Positions 38,371 through 47,278 of a stretch of DNA of 64,000 bases are shown piece by piece. This DNA comes from Rhodopirellula sp. P2 (GTDB lineage: Bacteria; Planctomycetota; Planctomycetia; Pirellulales; Pirellulaceae), in contig NZ_CP118225.1 of the NCBI RefSeq assembly GCF_028768465.1, positions 3,329,001-3,393,000 of the forward strand, in the 5' to 3' direction. The position numbers and the translations under genes are program-made. Numbering within the stretch: position 1 is the first letter of the stretch; each line of letters opens with the position of its first letter. Under the pieces are notes generated by a model, which worked only from the letters and a program-made list of their open reading frames with translations, was not told the DNA's origin and made no database searches.

Positions 38371-40314
38371 ATGATGTCTGTCGTTGAGAATCCTGTTGAT
38401 GAGCTGGTGTGCCGGCGCGAATTGCGTTCGACCTTGGATCGATTGCGTGGCGAGTTGCTGGCGCAGCGAACGGAGAAGGGGCAGTGGTTGGGCGAGTTGT
38501 CAGCTTCGGCATTGTCGACCGCGACAGCGGTCAGCGCGATGAGTGCGGCGGTTCGCTCGGGCGAGCTGCCGGATGCGGAACAGGCGGCCTTGCTGAGGCA
38601 GATTCAAAGCGGACGAAGTTGGCTGGCAGCGCAGCAGAACGACGATGGTGGCTTTGGCGACACCGACCGCAGTTACAGCAACATCGCGACAAGTTACTTG
38701 GTGTTGGCGGCCTGGGCGTTGTCGGACCAAGTCATTGGTGAAGCGACGGACGCCGGTGCGGTGGCTCGATTGAAACGCTGGATTGAGGCGGCCGGTGAAC
38801 TCGACGGGCTGCGCGAACGCTATGGCAAAGACAAAACGTTTGTCGTGCCGATTTTGACCAACATGGCCATTGCGGGCTTGGTGCCTTGGAAGCGGGTTTC
38901 CGCGTTGCCGTTTGAGGCGGCGGTTGTCCCACAATCGTTGTATCGATTCGTGGGGATGCCCGTGGTCAGCTACGCCGTTCCGGCGCTGGTTGCGATTGGG
39001 CAGGTCAAGTTCCTCGAAGGCGGCGGTTGTTTGCCGCCGTGGTCGCTGGTTCGGCGAGCCGCGATTGAGCCATCGATGAAGGTGCTGCGTTCGATGCAGC
39101 CCTCCAGCGGCGGTTACCTCGAAGCCACACCGTTGACTGCGTTTGTGGTGATGTCGCTTTCGGCGAGTGGACGTGCGTCGCATGAAGTGACTCAAAACGG
39201 GCTGCGATTTTTGCGAGACTCGATGTTGCCCGATGGGAGTTGGCCGATTGATACCAACCTCGCCAACTGGGTGACGTCACTGGCAACGACGGCGCTGGCG
39301 ATGGATCCTGATGACGATCGGTCTTGGTCGACGGACGAGTTGCTTCAGTGGCAACGAGGTTGTCAGTATCAGGAGCGGCACCCGTTCACGGGAGCTGCCC
39401 CGGGTGGTTGGGGGTGGACCGATCTGACGGGTTCGGTGCCGGACGCCGACGACACTCCCGGTGCGATCATCTCGTTGCGAATGCAGGCGACCACCAAACC
39501 GGACTTGCTGGGGGGCGATTTTTCGCAACCGTGGCCGGCGTCCCAGGCATGTGATCGCGGAGTCGATTGGTTGTTGGGATTGCAGAACCGGGATGGGGGC
39601 TGGCCGACGTTTTGCCGCGGTTGGGGCAAGTTGCCGTTCGACCGGAGCAGCAATGATTTGACGGCCCATGCGTTGCGAGCGATCGCTTGTTTGCCCCAAC
39701 GCGATTCGGCGAAGCGTGAGCCGGCGATCCGGCGTGGGCTCAAATTCTTACGAAAAAATCAGCAGCCCGATGGTTCGTGGTTGCCGCTGTGGTTTGGGAA
39801 TCAGGACCGGGCGGAGGAGGACAATCCGGTTTACGGGACCTCACGCGTGTTGGTGGACGCCAGTCCAGAGCTGGGGCACGATGTGATTCTTCGCGGGCTG
39901 ACGTATTTGATCGAGAATCAGAACGGAGATGGGGGGTGGGGGGGCGGCCCATCGGTTCGCGAAACTTTTGCGTTGCCGGAGGGTTCCATCAGTTCGGTGG
40001 AAGAAACCGCGCTTGCGGTGGAGGCTCTGGTGAGTTGGTGGGCCCGAATTCTTGGCAATGAGAGCGGGCTGACCGGACCAAACGACATTCCCAGGGAAAG
40101 CCCTTGGGATGCGTCGATGCGTTCCTCGCTACGAGCGGCTATACTTTCGGGCACCCGCTGGCTGATCGACGCCGTGCAGCACGAGCGTCACCAGGTGGCT
40201 TGGCCGATCGGGTTTTATTTTGCCAAGCTTTGGTACTACGAGCGGCTTTATCCGCTGGTCTTCACGACTGCGGCACTGGGCCGGGTTATGCAACGCGACG
40301 AACTACTTAGGTGA
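38371..40314 (+). CDS. Class II terpene cyclase, squalene-hopene-cyclase-like
   Basis: A 647-residue alpha/alpha-barrel cyclase with prenyltransferase/squalene-oxidase repeats. The catalytic DxDD is D358-A-D-D361 in VPDADDTPGA, which protonates the polyprene. QW-type repeats occur at QQNDDGGFGD (about 88), MLPDGSWPIDT (about 286), NRDGGWPTFCRGWG, QQPDGSWLPLW and QNGDGGWGG. Length and order match SHC and tetraprenyl-curcumene/sporulenol-type cyclases. The stop overlaps the GTG of the prenyl synthase fusion gene, so substrate and cyclase are made together. Which polyprene is cyclised is unknown. Confidence 0.9.
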   Translation: MMSVVENPVDELVCRRELRSTLDRLRGELLAQRTEKGQWLGELSASALSTATAVSAMSAAVRSGELPDAEQAALLRQIQSGRSWLAAQQNDDGGFGDTDRSYSNIATSYLVLAAWALSDQVIGEATDAGAVARLKRWIEAAGELDGLRERYGKDKTFVVPILTNMAIAGLVPWKRVSALPFEAAVVPQSLYRFVGMPVVSYAVPALVAIGQVKFLEGGGCLPPWSLVRRAAIEPSMKVLRSMQPSSGGYLEATPLTAFVVMSLSASGRASHEVTQNGLRFLRDSMLPDGSWPIDTNLANWVTSLATTALAMDPDDDRSWSTDELLQWQRGCQYQERHPFTGAAPGGWGWTDLTGSVPDADDTPGAIISLRMQATTKPDLLGGDFSQPWPASQACDRGVDWLLGLQNRDGGWPTFCRGWGKLPFDRSSNDLTAHALRAIACLPQRDSAKREPAIRRGLKFLRKNQQPDGSWLPLWFGNQDRAEEDNPVYGTSRVLVDASPELGHDVILRGLTYLIENQNGDGGWGGGPSVRETFALPEGSISSVEETALAVEALVSWWARILGNESGLTGPNDIPRESPWDASMRSSLRAAILSGTRWLIDAVQHERHQVAWPIGFYFAKLWYYERLYPLVFTTAALGRVMQRDELLR

Positions 40315-42281
40315 TTGGCTTGTCGACCGGATCCCCCTCCCTTCCCGCATCTGTCCCGCCAAGTGAGAACGCATCGAGTGATGTGTCTGTCCCGGGAGCC
40401 ACCTCGGGGCGACGTCGCAAGACGAGCCATTTGAAGGAGGTGCCTGAAACCTTGGCCATGCGGGAGAGCCTGCGAGATCGATGCGCGCAAGTCGCGGCCA
40501 AACTGGATCGTTCTCATCCGATGACCAAGGATGAGATGGAACAGATCTCTCGCCGAATGCTCGAAGAGGCTGATTTGCCTGAGAGCTATTTGGGGTGGGT
40601 GATGGTGATGATCAGCAGCGAGTTTTGGGCGGATGCTCTGGCATCGGTTCCGCCGGAACGTCGGTTGTTTTTGCTGCCTCACTGCTTGAAGCACGCGGAA
40701 GGTTGTCCTGCCGAATACGACCAATTCGGCATGAATTGCAAAGAATGTGGTGCCTGCAGCATCGCGGATTTCCGCTCCGTCGCCGAGGACATGGGTTACC
40801 GCGTGTTGGTGGCCGAAGGTTCACCGGTGGTGATGAAGATCATCGTCGGCGGATACGTTGACGCGGTGGTCGGCGTGGCTTGTTTGAATGTGCTGGAAAA
40901 AGCCATCGACAAAGTTTTGCTGGCGGGAATTCCCTGCATGGCGGTGCCATTGCTGTCCAGCGATTGCCGCAACACCAAGGTCGATGAGCCTTGGGTGGAA
41001 CAGATGATTCGGACACCGTACAAACCGGCGACCGCGAAAACAAAGAGCTACGTTCACCTGATGCGTGCAGCTGGATTGCTGTTCGAAGACACTTTGTTTG
41101 AACGACTGGCACCGCGGCAACGTGAAAGCCGTTTGGAAGCCAACGCTTATTCGCCCGGCACTCGCATGTTGGAAACGACCCCGTCTGAAAACGGATCGCG
41201 TCCCGCTGTGACGCCTGAGCAACTGGAGGGTGTCGACCCAATCGCCGCCACGGAATCCATCGCCCTGGATTTCTTGGTCCGCGGTGGCAAGCATTCCCGT
41301 CCGTTCATCACCTTGGCCGCTTACGACGCGATGAAGGGTGGCGATGGCACGGGGGCGGACGGCGAAGACGTGCTCAATCGCGTGCCGGATGCGGTGCGGC
41401 GAGCGGCTTTGAGCATCGAGACGTTTCACAAAGCCAGTTTGGTTCACGACGACATCGAAGACGGGGACGCCTTCCGGTACGGTCAGCCCGCGGTGCACCA
41501 GCGATTCGGAACCGCCACAGCGATCAACGTCGGCGATTACTTGATCGGGCTCGGTTATCGTTTGCTCAGCCGCAACGTGATGGGCGATGAAGTGGACGCG
41601 GAAACACGGGTTGATTTGCTGGATTCATTGGCTGCAGCCCATGTGAGGTTGTCCGAGGGACAGGGTGCGGAATTGCTGTGGCGTGATGCCAAGGATCGCC
41701 GACTGACGCCGTTGGACGCGCTTAAAATTTATGCACTCAAGACTTCGCCCGCGTTTGAAGCGGCGCTTTACAGCGGCGTGCGAATGGCGGGGGATGCGTC
41801 GGCACTGGTCGAGCCGATTCACAAATTCAGCCGCAACCTGGGCGTGGCATTTCAGATCATCAACGATCTGAATGACTGGGCGGGGGACGATTCGAACAAG
41901 TTGACGGCTGGGGCCGATGTGATCGGTGGACGCCCGACATTGTTGTGGGCATTGGCGCTTCAGCACCTTGAGGCGGACGACAGAGAACGCTTGCTCAGCC
42001 TGGCGGAACCGGGTTGTGATTTGTCGGATCGTGAACGATTGAGCACGGCACGTGAGCTGTACGAGAAGGCCAACGTGTTCGAGATGAGCTTGTTGTTGAT
42101 CGACAAGCATCAGGCCCGCGCCGAACAGGTTGCCGACGAGATCGAAAACGAAAATCTACGCCGCTTGCTGTATTTCCTGGTCGACACCGTCTTGGAACGG
42201 CCGGAGGCAACTGGCTCGGGTGAGGAATCTCAGCCGTCGAGTTCGCCCGCGGTCGTGAAGATCGGTGTCGTTGCTCGATAG
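40311..42281 (+). CDS. DUF116 domain fused to polyprenyl (isoprenyl diphosphate) synthase
   Basis: A 656-residue fusion from a GTG overlapping the cyclase stop. Residues about 50-265 form a DUF116-type domain with cysteines C125, C132, C143, C146 and C149, which suggests a metal or Fe-S site. Residues about 310-640 form a trans-isoprenyl diphosphate synthase: RGGKHSRPF, the first Asp-rich motif D380-D-I-E-D384 in SLVHDDIED, and the second region FQIINDLNDW, where the first Asp is Asn518. It should elongate allylic diphosphates, presumably supplying the neighbouring cyclase. The DUF116 role is unknown. Confidence 0.88.
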   Translation: MIGLSTGSPSLPASVPPSENASSDVSVPGATSGRRRKTSHLKEVPETLAMRESLRDRCAQVAAKLDRSHPMTKDEMEQISRRMLEEADLPESYLGWVMVMISSEFWADALASVPPERRLFLLPHCLKHAEGCPAEYDQFGMNCKECGACSIADFRSVAEDMGYRVLVAEGSPVVMKIIVGGYVDAVVGVACLNVLEKAIDKVLLAGIPCMAVPLLSSDCRNTKVDEPWVEQMIRTPYKPATAKTKSYVHLMRAAGLLFEDTLFERLAPRQRESRLEANAYSPGTRMLETTPSENGSRPAVTPEQLEGVDPIAATESIALDFLVRGGKHSRPFITLAAYDAMKGGDGTGADGEDVLNRVPDAVRRAALSIETFHKASLVHDDIEDGDAFRYGQPAVHQRFGTATAINVGDYLIGLGYRLLSRNVMGDEVDAETRVDLLDSLAAAHVRLSEGQGAELLWRDAKDRRLTPLDALKIYALKTSPAFEAALYSGVRMAGDASALVEPIHKFSRNLGVAFQIINDLNDWAGDDSNKLTAGADVIGGRPTLLWALALQHLEADDRERLLSLAEPGCDLSDRERLSTARELYEKANVFEMSLLLIDKHQARAEQVADEIENENLRRLLYFLVDTVLERPEATGSGEESQPSSSPAVVKIGVVAR

Positions 42282-42368
42282 CTTGTTCCGTGATTGAACC
42301 TCGCTCCCGTGTGTTCTTGGTCGAACGAACTGAACATCACTCACGTGGACTCCGTTTGAAAGTTGCTC

Positions 42369-43013
42369 ATGCCTCCTGGTTCACCGTCCTCGGATATCGA
42401 AACGTTGAGTGAGTCCGCCGAACAAGTTGATTTGAAGTCGTTGGTGAAAGAGTTCTACGGCGATTTTGGTGAGCTTGCGGAATTTGAATTGGCGACCGAC
42501 ATTCCCGAGCCATTCGACACGTTGCTGAATCATCAGTCCCACATGACGGTGACCGTCGAGCACTATCACGGAGAACCGGTTGAGGTCGTGGTGCATCGCC
42601 GCCGCAATCGTTTTCGCGACGGTCACGTGGCTCAGGCGGTCGACCCAGCGGATCCGGACGAGTTGGACGCGACGGTGGCCTACACGCGAGAGATCACCTT
42701 GGTCACGCGAGACACTCAGCGGGTGGTGCAGCATGGAATTGTTCGTCTGGATCCCTCCGCATTGTCACGATCGGTGTGGCATCAGATTGCCAGCGGGGAG
42801 ATTCCACTCGGCAGGGTTTTGATCGAGAACAACGTGCTCCGGCAAGTCCAGTTGTGTCGTCTTTGGAAGGTCACCGCGGGCGAACGCTTGGCTGAATACC
42901 TGGATCTCAAAGTCGGAGACGTGGTTTATGGGCGAACCGCCTTGATCCGCTGCGATCACCGACCAGCCATCGAGTTGCTGGAAATCGTGCGTGGAAACGG
43001 CCCCATTGGATGA
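42369..43013 (+). CDS. Chorismate lyase-like (UbiC/DUF98-fold) protein
   Basis: A 214-residue protein without signal peptide. The segment LSRSVWHQIASGEIPLGRVLIENNVLRQVQLCRLWKV and the end VGDVVYGRTALIRCDHRPAIELLEIV follow the chorismate lyase fold pattern of UbiC and DUF98 proteins: an Arg, a GR-h-L strand, and a C-terminal Arg plus Glu in the E-hhE strand. Chorismate lyases release 4-hydroxybenzoate and pyruvate. It starts 87 bases after the prenyl synthase fusion gene on the same strand and may belong to one operon. Enzymatic activity is inferred only from the fold pattern. Confidence 0.65.
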   Translation: MPPGSPSSDIETLSESAEQVDLKSLVKEFYGDFGELAEFELATDIPEPFDTLLNHQSHMTVTVEHYHGEPVEVVVHRRRNRFRDGHVAQAVDPADPDELDATVAYTREITLVTRDTQRVVQHGIVRLDPSALSRSVWHQIASGEIPLGRVLIENNVLRQVQLCRLWKVTAGERLAEYLDLKVGDVVYGRTALIRCDHRPAIELLEIVRGNGPIG

Positions 43014-43340
43014 TTCGGTGGGTTTGCTCAGGGGGTGGCTCCAGCGGCCCCTTCCCCCCTGGGGGCTGTGTAATAATTGACACAAGGAGTGTTTTTGTTA
43101 CGATGCGAATGTTTTGAGGGTACGATTCCAACTCGTCAGCGTTCGAGTTGCGAGGAGTTTCGAACTCAAAACAAGAAGAGTCGACAGAAACCTCCACAAA
43201 CGTTGGATCCCACCTTTCACCGAACTTGATCGCCCTGATCAAGGATTGGTCCCACCCTTTTGGGCTTTTTTCGTGGCACGCCGTTCAGGCGATTGTTGCG
43301 GTGGCCCCACTTCCCGCTTCAATTGAGGAGCATCAGAGAC
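43014..43340. other. Intergenic leader region with promoter and hairpin, no gene
   Basis: The 327 bases upstream of the DUF1501 gene contain the promoter described separately. The remaining leader of about 230 bases includes a CTTGATC-GCCCT-GATCAAG hairpin (about 43225-43243). No ORF with a ribosome-binding site is evident, and no known riboswitch is recognised. A long untranslated leader before the operon is likely. Confidence 0.5.
43077..43104 (+). promoter_or_regulatory. Probable sigma-70 promoter of the DUF1501 operon
   Basis: A consensus TTGACA at 43077-43082 and TACGAT at 43099-43104 are 16 bases apart. They lie 236 bases before the DUF1501 start, implying a long leader. The -35 box is perfect and the -10 box matches in four of six positions. 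Confidence 0.6.
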
Positions 43341-44660
43341 ATGCGTTGTCACGGAAACCCACTGACGCAGCCCGGCATGTTTGATCGCCGAGGATTTTTG
43401 GTTGCGGGAGCAGCCAGCGGTCTTGGACTGAGTTTGCCTCAATTGTTGATGCGAGAGGCATCAGCAGAGATCAAACAGTACGACTTCGTGAAACCGAAAG
43501 CGAAGAGCGTCATTCACATCTTCCTGCCGGGCGGTTTGGCTCAGCAGGAATCCTTTGATCCCAAGCCCTACAGCCCGATGGAATATCGCGGTGACTTGGG
43601 GACGATCAAAACCAACACAGGCGAAGTCATCGGCAGCGCGATGCCGCAGTTGGCCAAGCGAGCTGATAAATACTGTGTCATTCGGTCGATGTCGCACGGT
43701 GAAGCGGCTCACGAGCGTGGCACGCACAACATGTTCACGGGTTACAAACCCAGCCCTGCCCTGAGTTACCCCAGTTTTGGTGCGGTGGTCAGTCACGAGT
43801 ACGGGCCTCGCAACAATTTGCCAGCCTACATCTGCGTGCCCAACGTTCCCAACGAGTACGCGGGAACCGGCTACCTGCCCAGTTCCTATGGCGGGTTTGC
43901 ACTGGGGGCAGATCCTGCTCGGAGTGATTTCCAAGTTCGTGATTTGAACTTGGCTGGTGGCGTGGATGAAGCTCGGTTCATGCGTCGCAAACGCGCTCTC
44001 GAAATGGTCAACCAGCGTTTCACATCGGGGACCTCGGCTGACAATGTGGGGGCGATGAACACGTTCTACGAGCGTGCCTACGACTTGCTCGACACACCCG
44101 AAGCGAAAGCGGCGTTTGATCTGTCCAAAGAAGACGACAAGACTCGCGATCGCTACGGTCGCAATCAGGCCGGTTCGCGAATGTTGATGTGCCGTCGCTT
44201 GATCGAAGCGGGATCACGTTTGGTCACCATGACCTACGGTTCGTGGGATCAGCACGCATCGATCACCGCTGGTATCCGCAGCCAAATGCCTTCGTTTGAT
44301 CAAGGCTTGGCGGTTTTGCTGGACGATCTCAGCGAACGTGGTTTGCTGGAGGAAACCTTGGTCATGGTCACCACTGAATTTGGCCGCACACCAAAGATCA
44401 ATGCGGATGCTGGGCGAGATCACTGGCCAAAGGTCTTCAGCGTGATGCTGGCTGGTGGTGGTGTTCAGGGCGGAATGATTCACGGTGCATCGGATTCCAC
44501 CGCCTCCGAACCTGAGTTGGATCCCGTCTCTCCCGCTGACTTGGCAACGACCATGTATCGTTTGCTCGGCATTGTGGCTGACAAAGAGCTGATGGCACCT
44601 GGCGATCGGCCCATTGAAATTGTTGATGGCGGAAACGTCGTCGAGAAGATCTTGACCTAA
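43341..44660 (+). CDS. DUF1501 Tat-exported protein
   Basis: A 439-residue DUF1501 protein, a sulfatase-like alkaline-phosphatase-fold family abundant in planctomycetes. The ATG follows GAGGAG at a good distance. The Tat signal is FDRRGFLVAGAASGLGLSLP. Family segments are KSVIHIFLPGGLAQQESFDPKP, HERGTHNMFTGYKP, and the late VMVTTEFGRTPKINADAGRDHWPKVF. It heads a tightly spaced four-gene run with PPC-domain, DUF1549/1553 and cytochrome-WD40 genes, a set expected at the cell envelope. The substrate is unknown. Confidence 0.92.
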   Translation: MRCHGNPLTQPGMFDRRGFLVAGAASGLGLSLPQLLMREASAEIKQYDFVKPKAKSVIHIFLPGGLAQQESFDPKPYSPMEYRGDLGTIKTNTGEVIGSAMPQLAKRADKYCVIRSMSHGEAAHERGTHNMFTGYKPSPALSYPSFGAVVSHEYGPRNNLPAYICVPNVPNEYAGTGYLPSSYGGFALGADPARSDFQVRDLNLAGGVDEARFMRRKRALEMVNQRFTSGTSADNVGAMNTFYERAYDLLDTPEAKAAFDLSKEDDKTRDRYGRNQAGSRMLMCRRLIEAGSRLVTMTYGSWDQHASITAGIRSQMPSFDQGLAVLLDDLSERGLLEETLVMVTTEFGRTPKINADAGRDHWPKVFSVMLAGGGVQGGMIHGASDSTASEPELDPVSPADLATTMYRLLGIVADKELMAPGDRPIEIVDGGNVVEKILT

Positions 44661-44734
44661 GCCTGGCTTCTCGCCACGGCCGGTCCAATCCCACCTATCC
44701 CGCCCCGCCTCTTTCCCACCGAAGGTTTGTTGTG

Positions 44735-47278
44735 ATGTCACACGACAATCTCCCTGCTTGCGCAGACCGACCGCATCTCCGGTCGGCTTGCCAAGCCAAA
44801 AGGCCTCTGGCTGCTCTGGTTCCAAACTCTGCTTTTCCAACGGCGAACAGGCTGTTGCTGGGCATGGTTGCGGTCATGAGTGCATCGCTGGCGGCCAGTT
44901 CCGTTTCGGCGGCCTTTCCCAAGATTTCTTATATCCGACCGCTCGGCGTCGTTCGCGGCGAAGAGTCAACGATCACGCTTCACGGCAGTGCTCTTGGTGA
45001 TGCGACGGAGGTCCTGACGGATTTGCCGGGGTTGGAAATTTTGGAAGTCAAACCGGTCGATGAAAAGTCGGTGACGGTGAAGTTGAAGGCGGATGAAAAG
45101 CTTGCTCCAGGACTTTATCCAGTCCGCTTGGTCACCAAGTCAGGAATCACGGACTTGCGTTTGATCGGCGTGGGAACGATGCCCATCGTCAACGAAGTCG
45201 AGCCCAACAATTCGTTTGAAGAAACTCAGGCGATCGAGATGGACCGCACGATCGAAGGCAACATCGATCGTGAGGATGTGGATTGTTTCAAGGTTCACTT
45301 GGAAGCGGGGCAAAAGCTGACGGTTGAAATCGAGGGCATTCGATTGGTCCAACAGCTCAACAACCGAAATATCTTCGATCCTGCGATCGCGATTTTGAAT
45401 TCGGATCGTTTTGAAGTTGCTGTCAGCGATGATTCCTCGCTGCTGCAGCAAGACAGTCTGTGCTCGTTCACGCCCGAAGAAGCTGGCGACTACACGATCG
45501 TGGTGCGTGAAAGTTCTTTCTTAGGAGCTGCCAACGTTTGTGGTTATCGACTGCATGTGGGGTCCTTTCCTCGGCCTGTGACGGTGATCCCGTCGGGCGG
45601 AGTCAAGGGAGAAGTTCTGCAGGCGAAGTTGATCGATGTGGATGGCACCGTGACGGAATCCAGTGTGCAACTTCCCAGTGAGCCGGTTGAAAAATGGCCA
45701 GTGACTCATCAGGACGACCGTGGAATCTCCCCGTCGCCCAACTGGATCCGAGTCAGTGATGCTCCGATCGTGACCGAGACGGAACCCAATGAAGGGCAAT
45801 CGCAAGCCTCGCCGGGACAGTTCCCCGCGTTGCTGTGTGGTGTGATCGATGAAGGCGACGGCTACGATTGGTTTTCGTTTGAGTGCAAGAAAGGCGATCG
45901 CGTGCGAGTTCAACTGCACGCTCGCAAGACGCTCCGCTCACCGCTGGATGGCGTCATTCACGTCTTTGGTCCCGACGGAAAAACGCTCAAAGGCAGCGAT
46001 GACATCGGTCCCAACCCAGATGGCTCGGTCGACTTCGATGCGGCTGTTGATGGGAACCACTTTGTACGGGTCTACGACCACTTGCGTAGCGGCAGTCCGA
46101 ATCACAACTACGTCATTGAGCTCAGTCGTCGGGAGCCCTCGTTGGGGCTGACACTGAAGGAGCTGCGACGTGATGAAGCGATGGTTGTGCCAGTGCCGGT
46201 CGGCGGACACAGTGCGATGGTGTTGACCGCACAGCGAAATCAATTCAACGAACAGTTTGACGCGATCGTCGAAGGGTTGCCTGAGGGCGTGACCGCTCAA
46301 ACGTTCCCAATGCCAGGCGGTCGTGTGGAGATCCCCGTCGTGCTGCACGCTACGAAAGAGGCAGCGCTCGGTGGGGCGTTCTTTGAAGTTGGAGGAGTCG
46401 GCAAATTGGGGGATCGCGAGATCCAGGGCGATTTTCAACAGCACCACAAAGTCGTGTTGGGCCAAAACCGTCGTGAGATGCTCGGCTACGAAACCGAAAA
46501 GGCTGCATTGGCGGTTTGCGAAGCGATGCCATTCAGCGTTGAGGTGGTGCAACCGAAGACTCCTATCCTTCGCCGTGGCAGCAAGGATTTGTTGGTTCGA
46601 ATCAAACGTGATGAAGGCTTTGAGGGAACGGTTTCGTTCCGAACGCTTTACAACCCGCCTGGGATTGGTGTGAACAACAGCAAGCGGATTGAGAAGGGCC
46701 AGAGCGAAGTGATCATTCCAATCACGGCCAACGGGAGTGCGGCCATCGGATCTTGGCCGATGGTGATGCAGGTCAGCTACGGAACCAATCGTGGAACCGC
46801 AACGGTGTCGACCGCGCCGATTATGCTGGACGTCGAAGAGCCCGTGTTCGACTTCGCGTTCCCCAAGTCGGCTGCTGAGCAAGGAGCGGAAGCGGTTCTT
46901 GCGATTGGAATGACCAAACGCCGGGACATTGAGGGCGACATCGAAGTTCGCCTGGTTGGGATCCCCAACGGGGTCACTTGCGACGAACCACAGAAGAAGG
47001 TGGAGCTTGGATCGGAGTCGGTTCAGTTTCTGCTGAAAATTGCCGCGGATGCAAAGCCGGGCACACACAAGACAATGGTCGTTCAAACACTGATCACTCG
47101 CGACGGCGAAACGATGATGCAAACGGACGGCACGGGCGAAATCCGGATCGACAAACCTTTGCCAGTCAAAAAGGATCCGCCGGCTGAAAAGAAGCCCGAA
47201 GCGAAACCCAAACCGAAGCCTGCCGCCAAGCCGCTCAGTCGCTTGGAGCAACTACGCCAGCAAAAGGAGTCGAAATGA
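44735..47278 (+). CDS. Large exported protein with pre-peptidase (PPC) type domains
   Basis: An 847-residue secreted beta-rich protein. The hydrophobic signal (RLLLGMVAVMSASLAASSVSA) comes after a 40-residue n-region, so the true start may be later. It contains an IPT/TIG-like strand region (PKISYIRPLGVVRGEESTITLHG) and two PPC-like domains introduced by EVEPNNSFEETQAIEMDRTIEGNIDREDVDCFKV and TEPNEGQSQASPGQFPALLCGVIDEGDGYDWFSF. More beta-sandwich repeats follow, and the tail is Lys/Pro-rich (KKDPPAEKKPEAKPKPKP). The stop overlaps the next gene (ATGA). It probably acts as an adhesive or carbohydrate-binding partner of its operon neighbours. Confidence 0.85.
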   Translation: MSHDNLPACADRPHLRSACQAKRPLAALVPNSAFPTANRLLLGMVAVMSASLAASSVSAAFPKISYIRPLGVVRGEESTITLHGSALGDATEVLTDLPGLEILEVKPVDEKSVTVKLKADEKLAPGLYPVRLVTKSGITDLRLIGVGTMPIVNEVEPNNSFEETQAIEMDRTIEGNIDREDVDCFKVHLEAGQKLTVEIEGIRLVQQLNNRNIFDPAIAILNSDRFEVAVSDDSSLLQQDSLCSFTPEEAGDYTIVVRESSFLGAANVCGYRLHVGSFPRPVTVIPSGGVKGEVLQAKLIDVDGTVTESSVQLPSEPVEKWPVTHQDDRGISPSPNWIRVSDAPIVTETEPNEGQSQASPGQFPALLCGVIDEGDGYDWFSFECKKGDRVRVQLHARKTLRSPLDGVIHVFGPDGKTLKGSDDIGPNPDGSVDFDAAVDGNHFVRVYDHLRSGSPNHNYVIELSRREPSLGLTLKELRRDEAMVVPVPVGGHSAMVLTAQRNQFNEQFDAIVEGLPEGVTAQTFPMPGGRVEIPVVLHATKEAALGGAFFEVGGVGKLGDREIQGDFQQHHKVVLGQNRREMLGYETEKAALAVCEAMPFSVEVVQPKTPILRRGSKDLLVRIKRDEGFEGTVSFRTLYNPPGIGVNNSKRIEKGQSEVIIPITANGSAAIGSWPMVMQVSYGTNRGTATVSTAPIMLDVEEPVFDFAFPKSAAEQGAEAVLAIGMTKRRDIEGDIEVRLVGIPNGVTCDEPQKKVELGSESVQFLLKIAADAKPGTHKTMVVQTLITRDGETMMQTDGTGEIRIDKPLPVKKDPPAEKKPEAKPKPKPAAKPLSRLEQLRQQKESK

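Noticed and set aside
45938..47251. 437-residue minus-strand ORF opposite the PPC-domain gene
   Set aside because: It is a shadow of the sense coding frame; it lacks a ribosome-binding site and domains.
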